Source of the DNA: Candidatus Zixiibacteriota bacterium
Lineage (GTDB): Bacteria > RBG-13-66-14 > B26-G2 > WVWN01
Length of the DNA: 8,829 nt
NCBI GenBank assembly: GCA_030613505.1
Contig: JAUWLW010000075.1
Location: 1-8,829, forward strand
Direction of reading: 5' to 3'
Shown here piece after piece: positions 1-6,675 of this stretch. Position numbers and translations under genes: made by a program. Below the pieces are notes generated by a model. That model was given only the letters and a program-made list of their open reading frames with translations, searched no databases and had not been told where the DNA came from. Positions within the stretch are counted from its first letter, which is position 1. Every line of letters begins with the position of its first letter.

Positions 1-2
1 CG

Positions 3-998
3 TCAGTACCCCCGCTCCTTGTCGACTTTGGCGGGTAGCTCTTCGCCGGCCAGGAATTTCTGGAAGTTGTCGACGAAGAGCTTGGCCATCCTCTCCCAGT
101 AGTACGGCGTGACGCCGGCGACGTGGGGCGAGATGATGACGTTGTCGAGGTTGTAGAGCGGGTGGTCGGGGAGCAGCGGTTCCTTCTCGAAGACGTCCAG
201 GCCGGCGCCGGCGATCCACCGGTGGCGCAGCGCCTCCAGCAGCATGTCCTCCCGCACCAGCGGCCCGCGCCCCACGTTTATGAGGTACGCCGTCTCTTTC
301 ATGAGACGGAATTCGTCGACGCCTATTATGCCCCGCGTCTCGGCGGTGAGCGGTACGCACAGCACGACGAAGTCGGCTCGGGAGAGCAGCTTCGGGAGAC
401 CGTCGGGCGTAAACACCTCGTCGACGTCGTTGACCGGGGCGCCGTGGCGGCTGACGCCGACGACGTGCATGCCGAAGGCCTTGCCAAGGCTCGCGACGGC
501 GCGTCCTATGTGCCCCAGGCCCACGACGCCCAGCGTCGTATCGCGCAGCTCGTGGATGCTGTAGACGACGCTCCGCCGCGCCCAACGCCGCTCGTGCTGG
601 TTCGCGAAGGCGAGGACCAGGCCCCGGGCGAAGGCGAGTATCATCGCGAAGGCGTGTTCCGCCACCGGCCGGGCGTGGACCCCCACCGACGACGTCACCA
701 GCACCGGGCTCTCCACCAGCGCCGGGTGGAGCGCGTCGTCCATGCCGGCCATCGCGAAGTGAACCCATTTGAGGCGCTTGGCCTTGCGCAATAATTCCGG
801 CGCGAAGTGCCACACGATGGCGACGTCGACATCGCCGATTTTGTCCTCGAAGTCCTTCTTGCCCAGCGACCGTACCAGCCGGTAGGTGTCGGCCGGGACG
901 TCGGTGGCGGCGAGGGCGTCGCGCAGCGTGCTGTAGGGGTCGGCGTCGTGCGACAGCGCGACGACGATGTTGAGCGGTTCCTCCTTCTTTGCGGTCAT
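3..998 (-). CDS. D-2-hydroxyacid dehydrogenase (NAD(P)-dependent), complete
   Basis: This is a 331-residue cytoplasmic oxidoreductase of the D-isomer-specific 2-hydroxyacid dehydrogenase family, which interconverts 2-keto acids and D-2-hydroxyacids with NAD(P)H. The Rossmann motif GLGHIG is at residues 160-165. The catalytic set is visible: Arg244 in NVGRGPLV, Glu273 in DVFEKEP and His292 in ISPHVAG. Length is normal for the family (about 310-335) and the end VDKERGY is a tail common in it. The ATG at 998 is preceded by GGGAG at 5 nt. It lies 25 nt downstream of the PLD-like gene and is probably co-transcribed with it. The substrate cannot be read from sequence: glyoxylate/hydroxypyruvate, phosphoglycerate or other keto acids are possible. 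There is no ACT domain, so it is not a classical long SerA. Family assignment is secure, substrate open. Confidence 0.95.
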   Translation of the reverse strand: MTAKKEEPLNIVVALSHDADPYSTLRDALAATDVPADTYRLVRSLGKKDFEDKIGDVDVAIVWHFAPELLRKAKRLKWVHFAMAGMDDALHPALVESPVLVTSSVGVHARPVAEHAFAMILAFARGLVLAFANQHERRWARRSVVYSIHELRDTTLGVVGLGHIGRAVASLGKAFGMHVVGVSRHGAPVNDVDEVFTPDGLPKLLSRADFVVLCVPLTAETRGIIGVDEFRLMKETAYLINVGRGPLVREDMLLEALRHRWIAGAGLDVFEKEPLLPDHPLYNLDNVIISPHVAGVTPYYWERMAKLFVDNFQKFLAGEELPAKVDKERGY

Positions 999-1023
999 AT
1001 TCGCTCCCGTCCTGCCGGCGGCC

Positions 1024-1524
1024 TTACTTCGTAAGGTTCCATATGAAATCGAAAAACTCCAAATACTGCGACGCGAGGTCGGCGTCGTCTATTACGACGA
1101 GGTCCGTCATGGGCGACGACGGCGCGTCCTCGATGAAGGGGTAGGAGCCGACGACGACGATGTGCTCGTCCAGCACGAGGAAGCGGTCGTAGAGGTTGTT
1201 TTGGCTGCGGTCGTACATGACCTCGACGCCGCCGCTCTTGAGGTGGTCGCCCAGCGATTTGCCCATGAGCAAGTTCCTCTTGTCGCCGTCGATTACGACG
1301 CGGACGCGGCGCCCGCGCTTGACGGCGAAAATAAGCTCGTCCGCCAGGTTGTAGTCGGTGAAGCGGTCCATGGCGAGGACGACGTCGTACTCGGCGCTCC
1401 GGATTACGCCGCGGAGCTTGTCGCGGATGGAGACGTCTTCGCCGAACCACGCTTCGATTTCGGCGTAGGCCGCGGCCGCGGCGAGCGCGGTTAGCGTTAT
1501 CCCGACGACGATTTTTTTCTTCAT
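1024..1524 (-). CDS. Exported phospholipase D-like protein with substituted HKD motif
   Basis: A 166-residue protein. Residues 1-21 (MKKKIVVGITLTALAAAAAY) form a signal peptide or N-terminal anchor. Residues 30-166 resemble a single-domain PLD/Nuc-like fold: SIRDKLRGVIRSAEYDVVLAM, then GRRVRVVIDG, then the block LYDRFLVLDEHIVVVGSYPF, then DLVVIDDADLASQY. In active members the core is HxKxxxxD; here it reads Y112-x-R114-xxxx-D119, so the catalytic His and Lys are both replaced while Asp and the following GS are kept. Codons are TAC and CGC, with no sign of a frameshift. Activity is therefore doubtful. I chose the ATG at 1524 because it opens the signal peptide, has GAGG 9 nt upstream and lies downstream of a good promoter; the reading frame extends to 1572 but that extension precedes the promoter. 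It is followed by the dehydrogenase gene; the functional link is unknown. Confidence 0.8.
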   Translation of the reverse strand: MKKKIVVGITLTALAAAAAYAEIEAWFGEDVSIRDKLRGVIRSAEYDVVLAMDRFTDYNLADELIFAVKRGRRVRVVIDGDKRNLLMGKSLGDHLKSGGVEVMYDRSQNNLYDRFLVLDEHIVVVGSYPFIEDAPSSPMTDLVVIDDADLASQYLEFFDFIWNLTK

Positions 1525-1542
1525 AATTTTATGCCTCGGCGG

Positions 1543-1572
1543 AATATAGCATAAACAAGCGCGCGGCCGCAA
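1543..1572 (-). promoter_or_regulatory. Putative sigma-70-type promoter of the PLD-like/dehydrogenase operon
   Basis: On the minus strand TTGCGG (1572-1567), an 18-nt spacer and TATATT (1548-1543) form -35/-10 elements, with TG one base before the -10 (extended -10). The ATG at 1524 is 18 nt below the -10, so the leader would be short. The same TTGCGG-N18-TATATT pattern occurs before the membrane-protein gene ending at 1634. Confidence 0.5.
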
Positions 1573-1581
1573 CGACGATGT

Positions 1582-1616
1582 AAAAAAAGCGCGCCGGCTC
1601 GGCCGCCCCGGCGCGC
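1582..1616 (-). terminator. Rho-independent terminator after the GT-C-like membrane protein gene
   Basis: On the minus strand a perfect 9-bp GC stem (arms 1616-1608 and 1597-1589, GCGCGCCGG/CCGGCGCGC) encloses a 10-nt loop and is followed by seven T (1588-1582). It begins 18 nt after the stop codon at 1634 and separates that gene from the downstream PLD-like operon. Confidence 0.9.
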
Positions 1617-1633
1617 GTCAATCGGGACGTCGA

Positions 1634-3241
1634 CTAGAAACCCGCGTCGGCGGGCGTCAGGACGTATACCGTTTCGCTCATATCGGCGCTGGCGTACGAG
1701 CCTACGGGGCGTCCTTTTGCCAGGAGGCGTTCGCCCAATTTCTGCAGCGGCGGCCCGCCGGTGCCGGGGAACGCGCGGTCGCCGACGTACACGGACCGGC
1801 CGTTGTCGAATTCGCGGCGTATCAACCTCTCTATCCGGCGGGCGGCCTTTTCGCCGTCGCCGCCGAATCGGTTGACGGCCCAGTTCGGCGTGCGGGCCCG
1901 CTTAAGGCCGCCGAAATACCGGGCGTACATTAACGCGTCGGAGGAGGCTAGGTAACACAATCCGTCGGGGGGAACGAGGCGGGAAAGCGTTACGCCCGCC
2001 CGGTAGTCCGCGTTCGCCTCCAGGTGCAGCCGCGGCCTTACGCCGTCCTGCCAATTGACGGCCGCGATCGCGGCCCAGGCCGCGGCGAGGGCGAGGAGCA
2101 AAAGGCGGCCCCACCGCTTTCCACTCCCGGATACGGCTACGGCGACCGCCCCCGCCAGACACGCGGCGGGGACCAGCCAAAAGTCGGCTTGGCCGGGCAA
2201 CCACCAGAATATAAACAAGCCGTACGCGAGGAACGTAGCGGCCAGGAGCGTTAGAGGACTGCGGCGTCGCGCGCGTACGAGCCACCGTAAGAGGGTGGCG
2301 CCGGCGGCGGCCGCGGCGAGCCACAACGGCAGCGCGAAGCGGAGGAGGCGGGCGTCGCCGCGGGCGAACGGCGCCGCGACGTTGTCCGCGAACGAGTTGA
2401 CGTAGAATGCCCGGGCGAGGCCGTCGGCGGCCAGGGCGAAGTTGCCCAAGGCGAAGCCGCCCCACGGGCCGCCCCGGGCGTAATAGAAGAACCAGTCCGC
2501 GTACGCCGTAGGCGTCCGGAGGCCCAGGAGCGCCGCGGGCGCGAGGCCGTAGAGCAGGACGGCGCCGACTGCGAAGGCCGCGGCGAAGACGAGTGCCTTC
2601 TTCTTCCGCGCCGTCCCCGTCATTAGGATGTATAAAAACGCCGCCGGGCCGAGGAGGAAATTCATTTGATGGCAGAGCGCCGAGGCGGCCGCCGCGACGC
2701 CCGCGAGCGCCGCGCTCTTGACGCTCCCGCGGGGTACGGTAGCGGCGACGTAAAGCGCCGCGAGCGCGGCCGCGGCGCCGAAGACGGCGTTCTCGACCCC
2801 CGCGGCGACGATCCAATAGCCGGAAGCGGTGGCCAGGACGAGGCTTGCCCCGAGGGCGGGGAGCCGGCTCGCGCCGAGTGTTCGGCATAGCAGGAAGAGA
2901 AAGGCCGCGCCGGTACCGCCGGCGACGGCGCTCACGACGTGCATGGGCCCGAGCGCCCGTCCGCCAAACCCGACCAGCCGGGCGCCGGCGTAAACGGTCC
3001 GGCATATCGGTTTATATAGGAGGTGGTGGGGATGGAACAGCTCGAGGAACGGGGCAACCTCGACGGCCTCCGCGGCGCTGAGGGCGTCGAAATTATAAAA
3101 CGCGCAGCGGGCGATTAAGTATAGCGGAACGGCGGCCAGGCCCAGCGCGGCGCTCATTATCCAATCGACGCGCGGGCCACCGTCGCGCGCGGCCTGGAGT
3201 AGCGCGTTTAGCCGTCGTTTAACGCGGTCCGGTTTTCCCAT
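1634..3241 (-). CDS. Polytopic membrane protein, probable GT-C-type glycosyltransferase
   Basis: A 535-residue integral membrane protein with about ten or more hydrophobic segments between residues 26 and 395 and a soluble C-terminal part (about 400-535). The first loop after TM1 carries acidic residues (NFDALSAAEAVEVAPF, 50-65) and HPHHLLYKP (70-78); a later segment reads GVENAVFGAAAALAALY (148-164). A first extracytoplasmic loop with acidic residues and this overall layout are typical of GT-C glycosyltransferases (PMT/GT39, DUF2723-like), which use lipid-linked sugars. The individual family cannot be fixed by eye. I prefer ATG 3241 (GGAG 9 nt upstream) over TTG 3250, which directly abuts the GGAG with no spacing. 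It is a single-gene unit with its own promoter and terminator. It could instead be another polytopic protein of unknown function. Confidence 0.8.
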   Translation of the reverse strand: MGKPDRVKRRLNALLQAARDGGPRVDWIMSAALGLAAVPLYLIARCAFYNFDALSAAEAVEVAPFLELFHPHHLLYKPICRTVYAGARLVGFGGRALGPMHVVSAVAGGTGAAFLFLLCRTLGASRLPALGASLVLATASGYWIVAAGVENAVFGAAAALAALYVAATVPRGSVKSAALAGVAAAASALCHQMNFLLGPAAFLYILMTGTARKKKALVFAAAFAVGAVLLYGLAPAALLGLRTPTAYADWFFYYARGGPWGGFALGNFALAADGLARAFYVNSFADNVAAPFARGDARLLRFALPLWLAAAAAGATLLRWLVRARRRSPLTLLAATFLAYGLFIFWWLPGQADFWLVPAACLAGAVAVAVSGSGKRWGRLLLLALAAAWAAIAAVNWQDGVRPRLHLEANADYRAGVTLSRLVPPDGLCYLASSDALMYARYFGGLKRARTPNWAVNRFGGDGEKAARRIERLIRREFDNGRSVYVGDRAFPGTGGPPLQKLGERLLAKGRPVGSYASADMSETVYVLTPADAGF

Positions 3242-3267
3242 TTTGAACAACTCCGACTATTGCGGCG

Positions 3268-3297
3268 AATATAACACAGCGGCGGCGGCCCCCGCAA
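3268..3297 (-). promoter_or_regulatory. Putative promoter of the GT-C-like membrane protein gene
   Basis: On the minus strand TTGCGG (3297-3292), 18 nt and TATATT (3273-3268) with an upstream TG (extended -10). The predicted transcript start near 3261 leaves a leader of about 20 nt that still contains the GGAG ribosome-binding site. Confidence 0.5.
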
Positions 3298-3369
3298 CGG
3301 CGATATTGGAACGGATAGCTTTGATATGTATTTATTATGACAAATTTGGTTGTTTATAAGAAATAACAC

Positions 3370-3398
3370 TTGACAAAATATAATTTTTATTTAATATA
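3370..3398 (+). promoter_or_regulatory. Putative sigma-70 promoter of the tandem beta-barrel genes
   Basis: A consensus TTGACA (3370-3375) is followed after 17 nt by AATATA (3393-3398); TATATA at 3395-3400 (19-nt spacing) is an alternative -10. The surrounding 3310-3400 stretch is very AT-rich, as an upstream element would be. TATAAT occurs at 3379-3384 but has no -35 at a suitable distance. Transcription starting near 3405 excludes the ATG at 3402 and supports the start at 3420. Confidence 0.6.
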
Positions 3399-3419
3399 TA
3401 AATGAAAGGGGGAAGTGTC

Positions 3420-4070
3420 ATGCTTAGGAAATATTCCATATGGGCTTTTCTCGCCGTCGGTTTATTTTACTCTGGGGGAACGTACGGGATGGGGTTGGCG
3501 GTAGGCGTCTTCGGCGGTTACGCCGTGCCGACGGGGGGTATGGCCGCGGAAGGAAGTTTCGATTTGCGCCCGAGCACCGCCTTAGGTGTCAGGGCGTTTT
3601 TTGATATTCACGAGCACTTCGGCGCCGACTTAGCCGCGGCCTATAACTTCAATTACCCGCCCGGGACAAAGCGATACCAATGGGCGGAGACTACCGAGCT
3701 TTTGCCTATTAACGTCGGGGCATATTACAAGTTTGGCGTAGGAAGTTTCCGCTTTTCGCCCGGCGGCGGCGTAGGTTATTATTTCTTAAAGACGAAGATA
3801 ATTAGTACGGTAAAAAGTTATGATTCGGGTTTTGAGAACGTACGGTACCCCGTCGAAGTAAGTATTAACGCGCCGGGTATTTATGGCGGCGCGGCCTTCT
3901 CGTACCTCTTGGGCAGATTTGCCTTAGCCGTAACGCCCCGCTTTCACTACATTTTTAACAGCGGCGAATACGACGGGGAAATCAAAGACGGCGGAACGCT
4001 TACGGTTGTTAAGGAATGGGACGATTCCTACGTCGAGGTATCGGCGGGAATTATCTACGGGTTGTTTTGA
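3420..4070 (+). CDS. Outer-membrane beta-barrel protein, copy 1 of a tandem pair
   Basis: A 216-residue exported protein. Residues 1-23 form a signal peptide (MLRKYSIWAFLAVGLFYSGG core). The mature part begins GLAVGVFGGYAVPTG and runs through alternating amphipathic strands, about eight, with glycine/aromatic girdles, ending SAGIIYGLF. The terminal Phe and preceding alternating hydrophobics match the C-terminal signal recognised by the BAM machinery. Size and pattern fit the OmpA-like/OMP_b-brl small-barrel class; function (adhesion, permeability, structure) cannot be told. Start 3420 is chosen over ATG 3402 because a GGGGG ribosome-binding site lies 7 nt upstream and the signal peptide lines up with the paralogue. 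The next gene, 83 nt downstream, is a paralogue with about half its residues identical. Third positions are AT-richer than in the flanking genes. Confidence 0.88.
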   Translation: MLRKYSIWAFLAVGLFYSGGTYGMGLAVGVFGGYAVPTGGMAAEGSFDLRPSTALGVRAFFDIHEHFGADLAAAYNFNYPPGTKRYQWAETTELLPINVGAYYKFGVGSFRFSPGGGVGYYFLKTKIISTVKSYDSGFENVRYPVEVSINAPGIYGGAAFSYLLGRFALAVTPRFHYIFNSGEYDGEIKDGGTLTVVKEWDDSYVEVSAGIIYGLF

Positions 4071-4153
4071 CGTGAAAAATTAATCGTGACCTAAAAAAAG
4101 CTGTTATGGTTGGCCCTTCTTTTTAACTAAATAACGTAAAGGAGGAGGTAACT

Positions 4154-4813
4154 ATGCGAGGGCCGTTTTCTTTTTGGGCGATTCTAGGGGTAGCTTTATT
4201 TTTCGGCGGCGCCGCCGCACACGCGGTCGGCCTCGGCGTAGGCGTCTTCGGCGGTTACGCCGTGCCGACGGGGGATATGGCAGCCGACGAGGGGTTTGAT
4301 TTGAGGTCGAGTACCGCCTTAACCGCGAGAGCGTTAATCGGCGTCACTAATTACCTCGCTTTAGAGGTGGGGGGCGGTTATCACTTAAAATATCCCCCGC
4401 AAAAAAAGGAACATGGATTCGCGGAATTCACAGAAGCGTTCCCCGTTAACGCTGGCGTGGAGTTGGGTCTAAGAAAGCTAAGTTTACGGTTTTCGGGAAG
4501 CGCGGGCGTAGGGTATTATATTATTAATACGAAACTAGTCGGTGATATAGATTCCGGAGACATGGGTTTTGGAAACAGGCCGTACGCTACGAACGTAAGC
4601 ATTAACGCCCCCGGTATGTACGTCGGCGGGGGCGTATCTTATTTATTCAAAAAGTTCGCTTTCGCTTTTACGCCGCGCTTCAATTATGTTTTTAATAGCG
4701 GCACGTACGAGGGGACCAGAACCGGCGAACCGGATAAAAAGACGACGGAAACTAAAGATTGGAACGATTCTTATTTTGAATTAACGGCCGGGGTTGTCTA
4801 CACCTTGTTTTGA
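4154..4813 (+). CDS. Outer-membrane beta-barrel protein, copy 2 of a tandem pair
   Basis: A 219-residue paralogue of the preceding gene. The signal peptide ends AAAHA at residues 20-24; the barrel then starts VGLGVGVFGGYAVPTGDM and ends TAGVVYTLF with the C-terminal Phe of outer-membrane barrels. Shared blocks with copy 1 include GVFGGYAVPTG, VSINAPG, TPRF and FNSG; loops between strands differ most, notably around residues 128-138 and 187-200, as expected for surface loops. The ribosome-binding site GGAGGAGGT at 4141-4149 is close to ideal, 4 nt before the ATG. I see no convincing promoter in the 83-nt gap, so it is probably read from the upstream promoter and ends at the hairpin at 4833. 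Function unknown beyond envelope barrel. Confidence 0.88.
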   Translation: MRGPFSFWAILGVALFFGGAAAHAVGLGVGVFGGYAVPTGDMAADEGFDLRSSTALTARALIGVTNYLALEVGGGYHLKYPPQKKEHGFAEFTEAFPVNAGVELGLRKLSLRFSGSAGVGYYIINTKLVGDIDSGDMGFGNRPYATNVSINAPGMYVGGGVSYLFKKFAFAFTPRFNYVFNSGTYEGTRTGEPDKKTTETKDWNDSYFELTAGVVYTLF

Positions 4814-4832
4814 CGTGGATTTTATATTATTA

Positions 4833-4858
4833 AGCCGCCCTCGCGGGCGGCTTTATTA
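4833..4858 (+). terminator. Terminator between converging genes, probably bidirectional
   Basis: An 8-bp stem AGCCGCCC/GGGCGGCT (4833-4840 and 4845-4852) with loop TCGC is followed by TTATTATA. It lies 19 nt after the stop of barrel copy 2. Read on the minus strand, 25 nt after the protease stop, it is followed by an AT-rich but less T-pure tail, so it may serve both converging genes. Confidence 0.85.
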
Positions 4859-4877
4859 TACCCATAAAAAGGTTAAG

Positions 4878-5729
4878 TTAATTCCCCTTTGCGCCCTTTT
4901 CCCCTTCCGCCGGTACCTCGCGGCGATAGGGTACCGGGACGTACTGCACCGTCGGCTGGGAGCGCTTGGCCTGCGGGAAGTACGACATGAACTGGTATAT
5001 CTCGGTCGGCATCTCGTCCGATACCGCGAACCCCAGCTCCCTCGCCTCGTCGAACGTGATGGCGTAATCGTGAGTCCACGTCCCCTTGGTGAGCTTAACC
5101 GCCAGCTCGTCCGCGGCGTGGAGTTCCATATGGCGTACGAGGATATTTTTAACGCGTTGGCGCAGCTGCTCGAGCGCTTTCTTGGCGATGTCGGCCATGA
5201 TGAGGGTCTGGTCGTCGGTTTGGCCCGCGCGCTTGAGCTCGGTGACTTTTATAATCGAGGCCGCGGGCATGCCGCCGATCTGCGGGTCGATGGGGCCCAG
5301 GACGGCGTTGGGCGCCATCACTATTTCGTCCGCGGCCAGCGCGATGAGGGTCCCGCCGGACATGGCGTAGTGCGGCACGAAGACCGTTACCTTGGCCGGG
5401 TGGCCGAGGAGCGCCGACGCGATCTGGTCCGTGGGCAGGACCAGGCCCCCCGGCGTATGGATGATGAAGTCGATGGGGACGTTGTCGTCGGTGAGCCGAA
5501 CCGCGCGCATGACCTCCTCGGCGTCGTTTATGTCTATGTAGCGCATTACGGGGAAACCCAGCAGGTTCATCGTCTCCTGGCGGTGGACCATAGCGATGAC
5601 GCGGCTCTTGCGGTGCCGCTCGATGGCGCGCATCGCGCCCAGCCGCCGGCTCTCGAGGAACTTCCGCTGCAGTACCGGCAGCACGAGCGCTATTACTATG
5701 AATATCCAAAATATGTCTAGAAATTTCAT
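4878..5729 (-). CDS. Membrane-anchored ClpP-fold serine protease (SDH/SppA-like)
   Basis: A 283-residue protein with one N-terminal membrane segment (about residues 4-20) and a crotonase/Clp-like protease domain (about 40-245). HTPGG (91-95) fits the oxyanion-hole region. The nucleophile candidate is Ser124 in HYAMSGGTLIALAADEIVM, followed by PNAVLGPIDPQIGG. This layout matches the SDH-type serine proteinase family (Pfam SDH_sah), relatives of SppA signal-peptide peptidase that cleave membrane-associated peptides or proteins. SppA-type enzymes use a Ser-Lys dyad; Lys161 and Lys166 are candidates here but cannot be assigned by eye. The C-terminal tail is charged and likely flexible. The ATG has GGAGG 7 nt upstream. 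It follows the rhomboid gene by 36 nt in the same direction, so the two membrane proteases are probably co-expressed. Confidence 0.9.
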   Translation of the reverse strand: MKFLDIFWIFIVIALVLPVLQRKFLESRRLGAMRAIERHRKSRVIAMVHRQETMNLLGFPVMRYIDINDAEEVMRAVRLTDDNVPIDFIIHTPGGLVLPTDQIASALLGHPAKVTVFVPHYAMSGGTLIALAADEIVMAPNAVLGPIDPQIGGMPAASIIKVTELKRAGQTDDQTLIMADIAKKALEQLRQRVKNILVRHMELHAADELAVKLTKGTWTHDYAITFDEARELGFAVSDEMPTEIYQFMSYFPQAKRSQPTVQYVPVPYRREVPAEGEKGAKGN

Positions 5730-5765
5730 ATCGCCCTCCGCCGAGCCGCGGTTCCGTTTGTCGCG

Positions 5766-6473
5766 TTAGGGCGCCGTCTGGTAGCGATGGCGCCGGCACT
5801 TCGGGAAGATGCAAATCAATATCACGCCGGCGACGAAGCCGCCCACGTGCGCCCACCAGGCGACGCCGCCGCTGGTCACGCCCGTCAGCTCGAGTACGCC
5901 GGTGAATAGTTGAATCAATACCCAGATGCCGAGGTAGATCCACGCCGGGACCTCTATGAACCAGGCGTAGAAAATGACCGGTATCAGCGTGAGGACCTTC
6001 GCTCTGGGGTAGAGCACTAAGTAGGCCCCCATCACGCCGGCGATGGCGCCCGAGGCCCCTATGGTAGGTATGGCCGAGCCGCCCGAGATAGCGGTGGTCA
6101 GGAAGGCATGCGCCAGGCCCGCGCCGATGCCGCACAATAGGTAAAAGAGCGCGTAGCCGAGATGCCCCAGCCGGTCCTCGACGTTGTCGCCGAATATCCA
6201 CAGGAAGAGCAGGTTGCCGACGATGTGGATCCACCCGGCGTGGATGAACATGGAGGTGAACAACGGGATTACGCCCGCGACGACGGTCGCCGGATAGGCG
6301 AAGTCCACCGCCATCAACCGCGTCGGGACCAGGCCGAAGTGGTTGATGAATCCCTCCAGCCGCCCGGGCCCCATCGTCAGCTCGACGTAGAAGACGACGG
6401 CGTTGGCCAGTATTATGGCGATGTTGACGAACGGGAACCGCTGCGCCCGGGGGCTGTCCTTGATGGGAATCAT
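5766..6473 (-). CDS. Rhomboid family intramembrane serine protease
   Basis: A 235-residue, six-to-seven-segment membrane protein. The rhomboid signature is complete: H83xxxN87 in WIHIVGNLLF (oxyanion/stabilising residues of TM2), the nucleophile Ser141 in GASGAIAG, and the partner His209 in AHVGGFVAG. The start MIPIKDSPRAQRFPFVN is the usual opening of bacterial rhomboids, so I take ATG 6473 rather than the TTG 18 nt upstream. The family cuts transmembrane helices of substrate proteins in the membrane. The ribosome-binding site is poor (only TCGG nearby), unlike neighbouring genes, so expression may be low or the transcript may have a very short leader. No good promoter is evident. It is the first gene of a two-protease unit with the downstream ClpP-fold protease. 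The substrate is unknown. Confidence 0.95.
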   Translation of the reverse strand: MIPIKDSPRAQRFPFVNIAIILANAVVFYVELTMGPGRLEGFINHFGLVPTRLMAVDFAYPATVVAGVIPLFTSMFIHAGWIHIVGNLLFLWIFGDNVEDRLGHLGYALFYLLCGIGAGLAHAFLTTAISGGSAIPTIGASGAIAGVMGAYLVLYPRAKVLTLIPVIFYAWFIEVPAWIYLGIWVLIQLFTGVLELTGVTSGGVAWWAHVGGFVAGVILICIFPKCRRHRYQTAP

Positions 6474-6512
6474 GCGCCGATATGTTACCAAAAAAAGCGC
6501 GTATTATTAAGT

Positions 6513-6536
6513 AAAAAGCGGCCGGCTCGAGCCGGC
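6513..6536 (-). terminator. Minus-strand terminator without an obvious gene feeding it
   Basis: GCCGGCTCGAGCCGGC (6521-6536) is a perfect palindrome; on the minus strand the hairpin is followed by CGC and five T (6517-6513). It sits 40 nt upstream of the rhomboid start. The next minus-strand gene upstream ends at 7791 and already has its own terminator, so this one has no visible client. Confidence 0.65.
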
Positions 6537-6583
6537 GCGTCTTCGCTGCTTCAGTATTCCGTATGGGGGGGTAATTTTTCTAC

Positions 6584-6614
6584 TTGACAAAGACCGTGTT
6601 ATGGTGTCTATTAT
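6584..6614 (+). promoter_or_regulatory. Putative promoter of the small-ORF/blade-repeat unit
   Basis: TTGACA (6584-6589) is a perfect -35. Candidate -10s are TCTATT (6607-6612, 17-nt spacing) and TATTAT (6609-6614, 19-nt spacing). The stretch 6537-6675 otherwise holds nothing I can name; it is AT-rich and would give a leader of roughly 55-60 nt before the GTG at 6676. Confidence 0.5.
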
Positions 6615-6675
6615 TAGTGCGCTTAAGGCTAGGTATTTAGAAACCGTATTTAAAGTATAAAGGTAAGGTTTTAGG

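Noticed and set aside
123-794. Long plus-strand open frame opposite the dehydrogenase gene
   Set aside because: It lies wholly antisense to a gene with complete catalytic motifs; its composition (Arg/His/Asp-rich, no domains) is typical of a shadow frame in GC-rich DNA.
967-1494. Plus-strand open frame opposite the PLD-like gene
   Set aside because: Antisense shadow rich in Val/Asp/Glu with no recognisable motif; the minus-strand gene has promoter, ribosome-binding site and signal peptide.
1902-3005. Second minus-strand frame overlapping the GT-C-like gene
   Set aside because: Arg/Pro/Gly-dominated translation, an alternate-frame shadow; the chosen frame gives clear membrane segments.
3402-3419. 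Six-codon N-terminal extension of barrel copy 1 from ATG 3402
   Set aside because: It lies immediately after the predicted -10 and contains the ribosome-binding site of the ATG at 3420, which also aligns with the paralogue's start.
4794-5720. Plus-strand open frame opposite the ClpP-fold protease
   Set aside because: Antisense shadow of a gene with HTPGG and SGG motifs, and it runs through the terminator at 4833-4858.
5149-6234. Minus-strand frame bridging the two protease genes
   Set aside because: Off-frame translation rich in Arg/His/Pro; both true frames carry intact family motifs.
6537-6675. Riboswitch or structured leader before the small ORF
   Set aside because: No stem architecture or known riboswitch core could be seen; the stretch is short and AT-rich.
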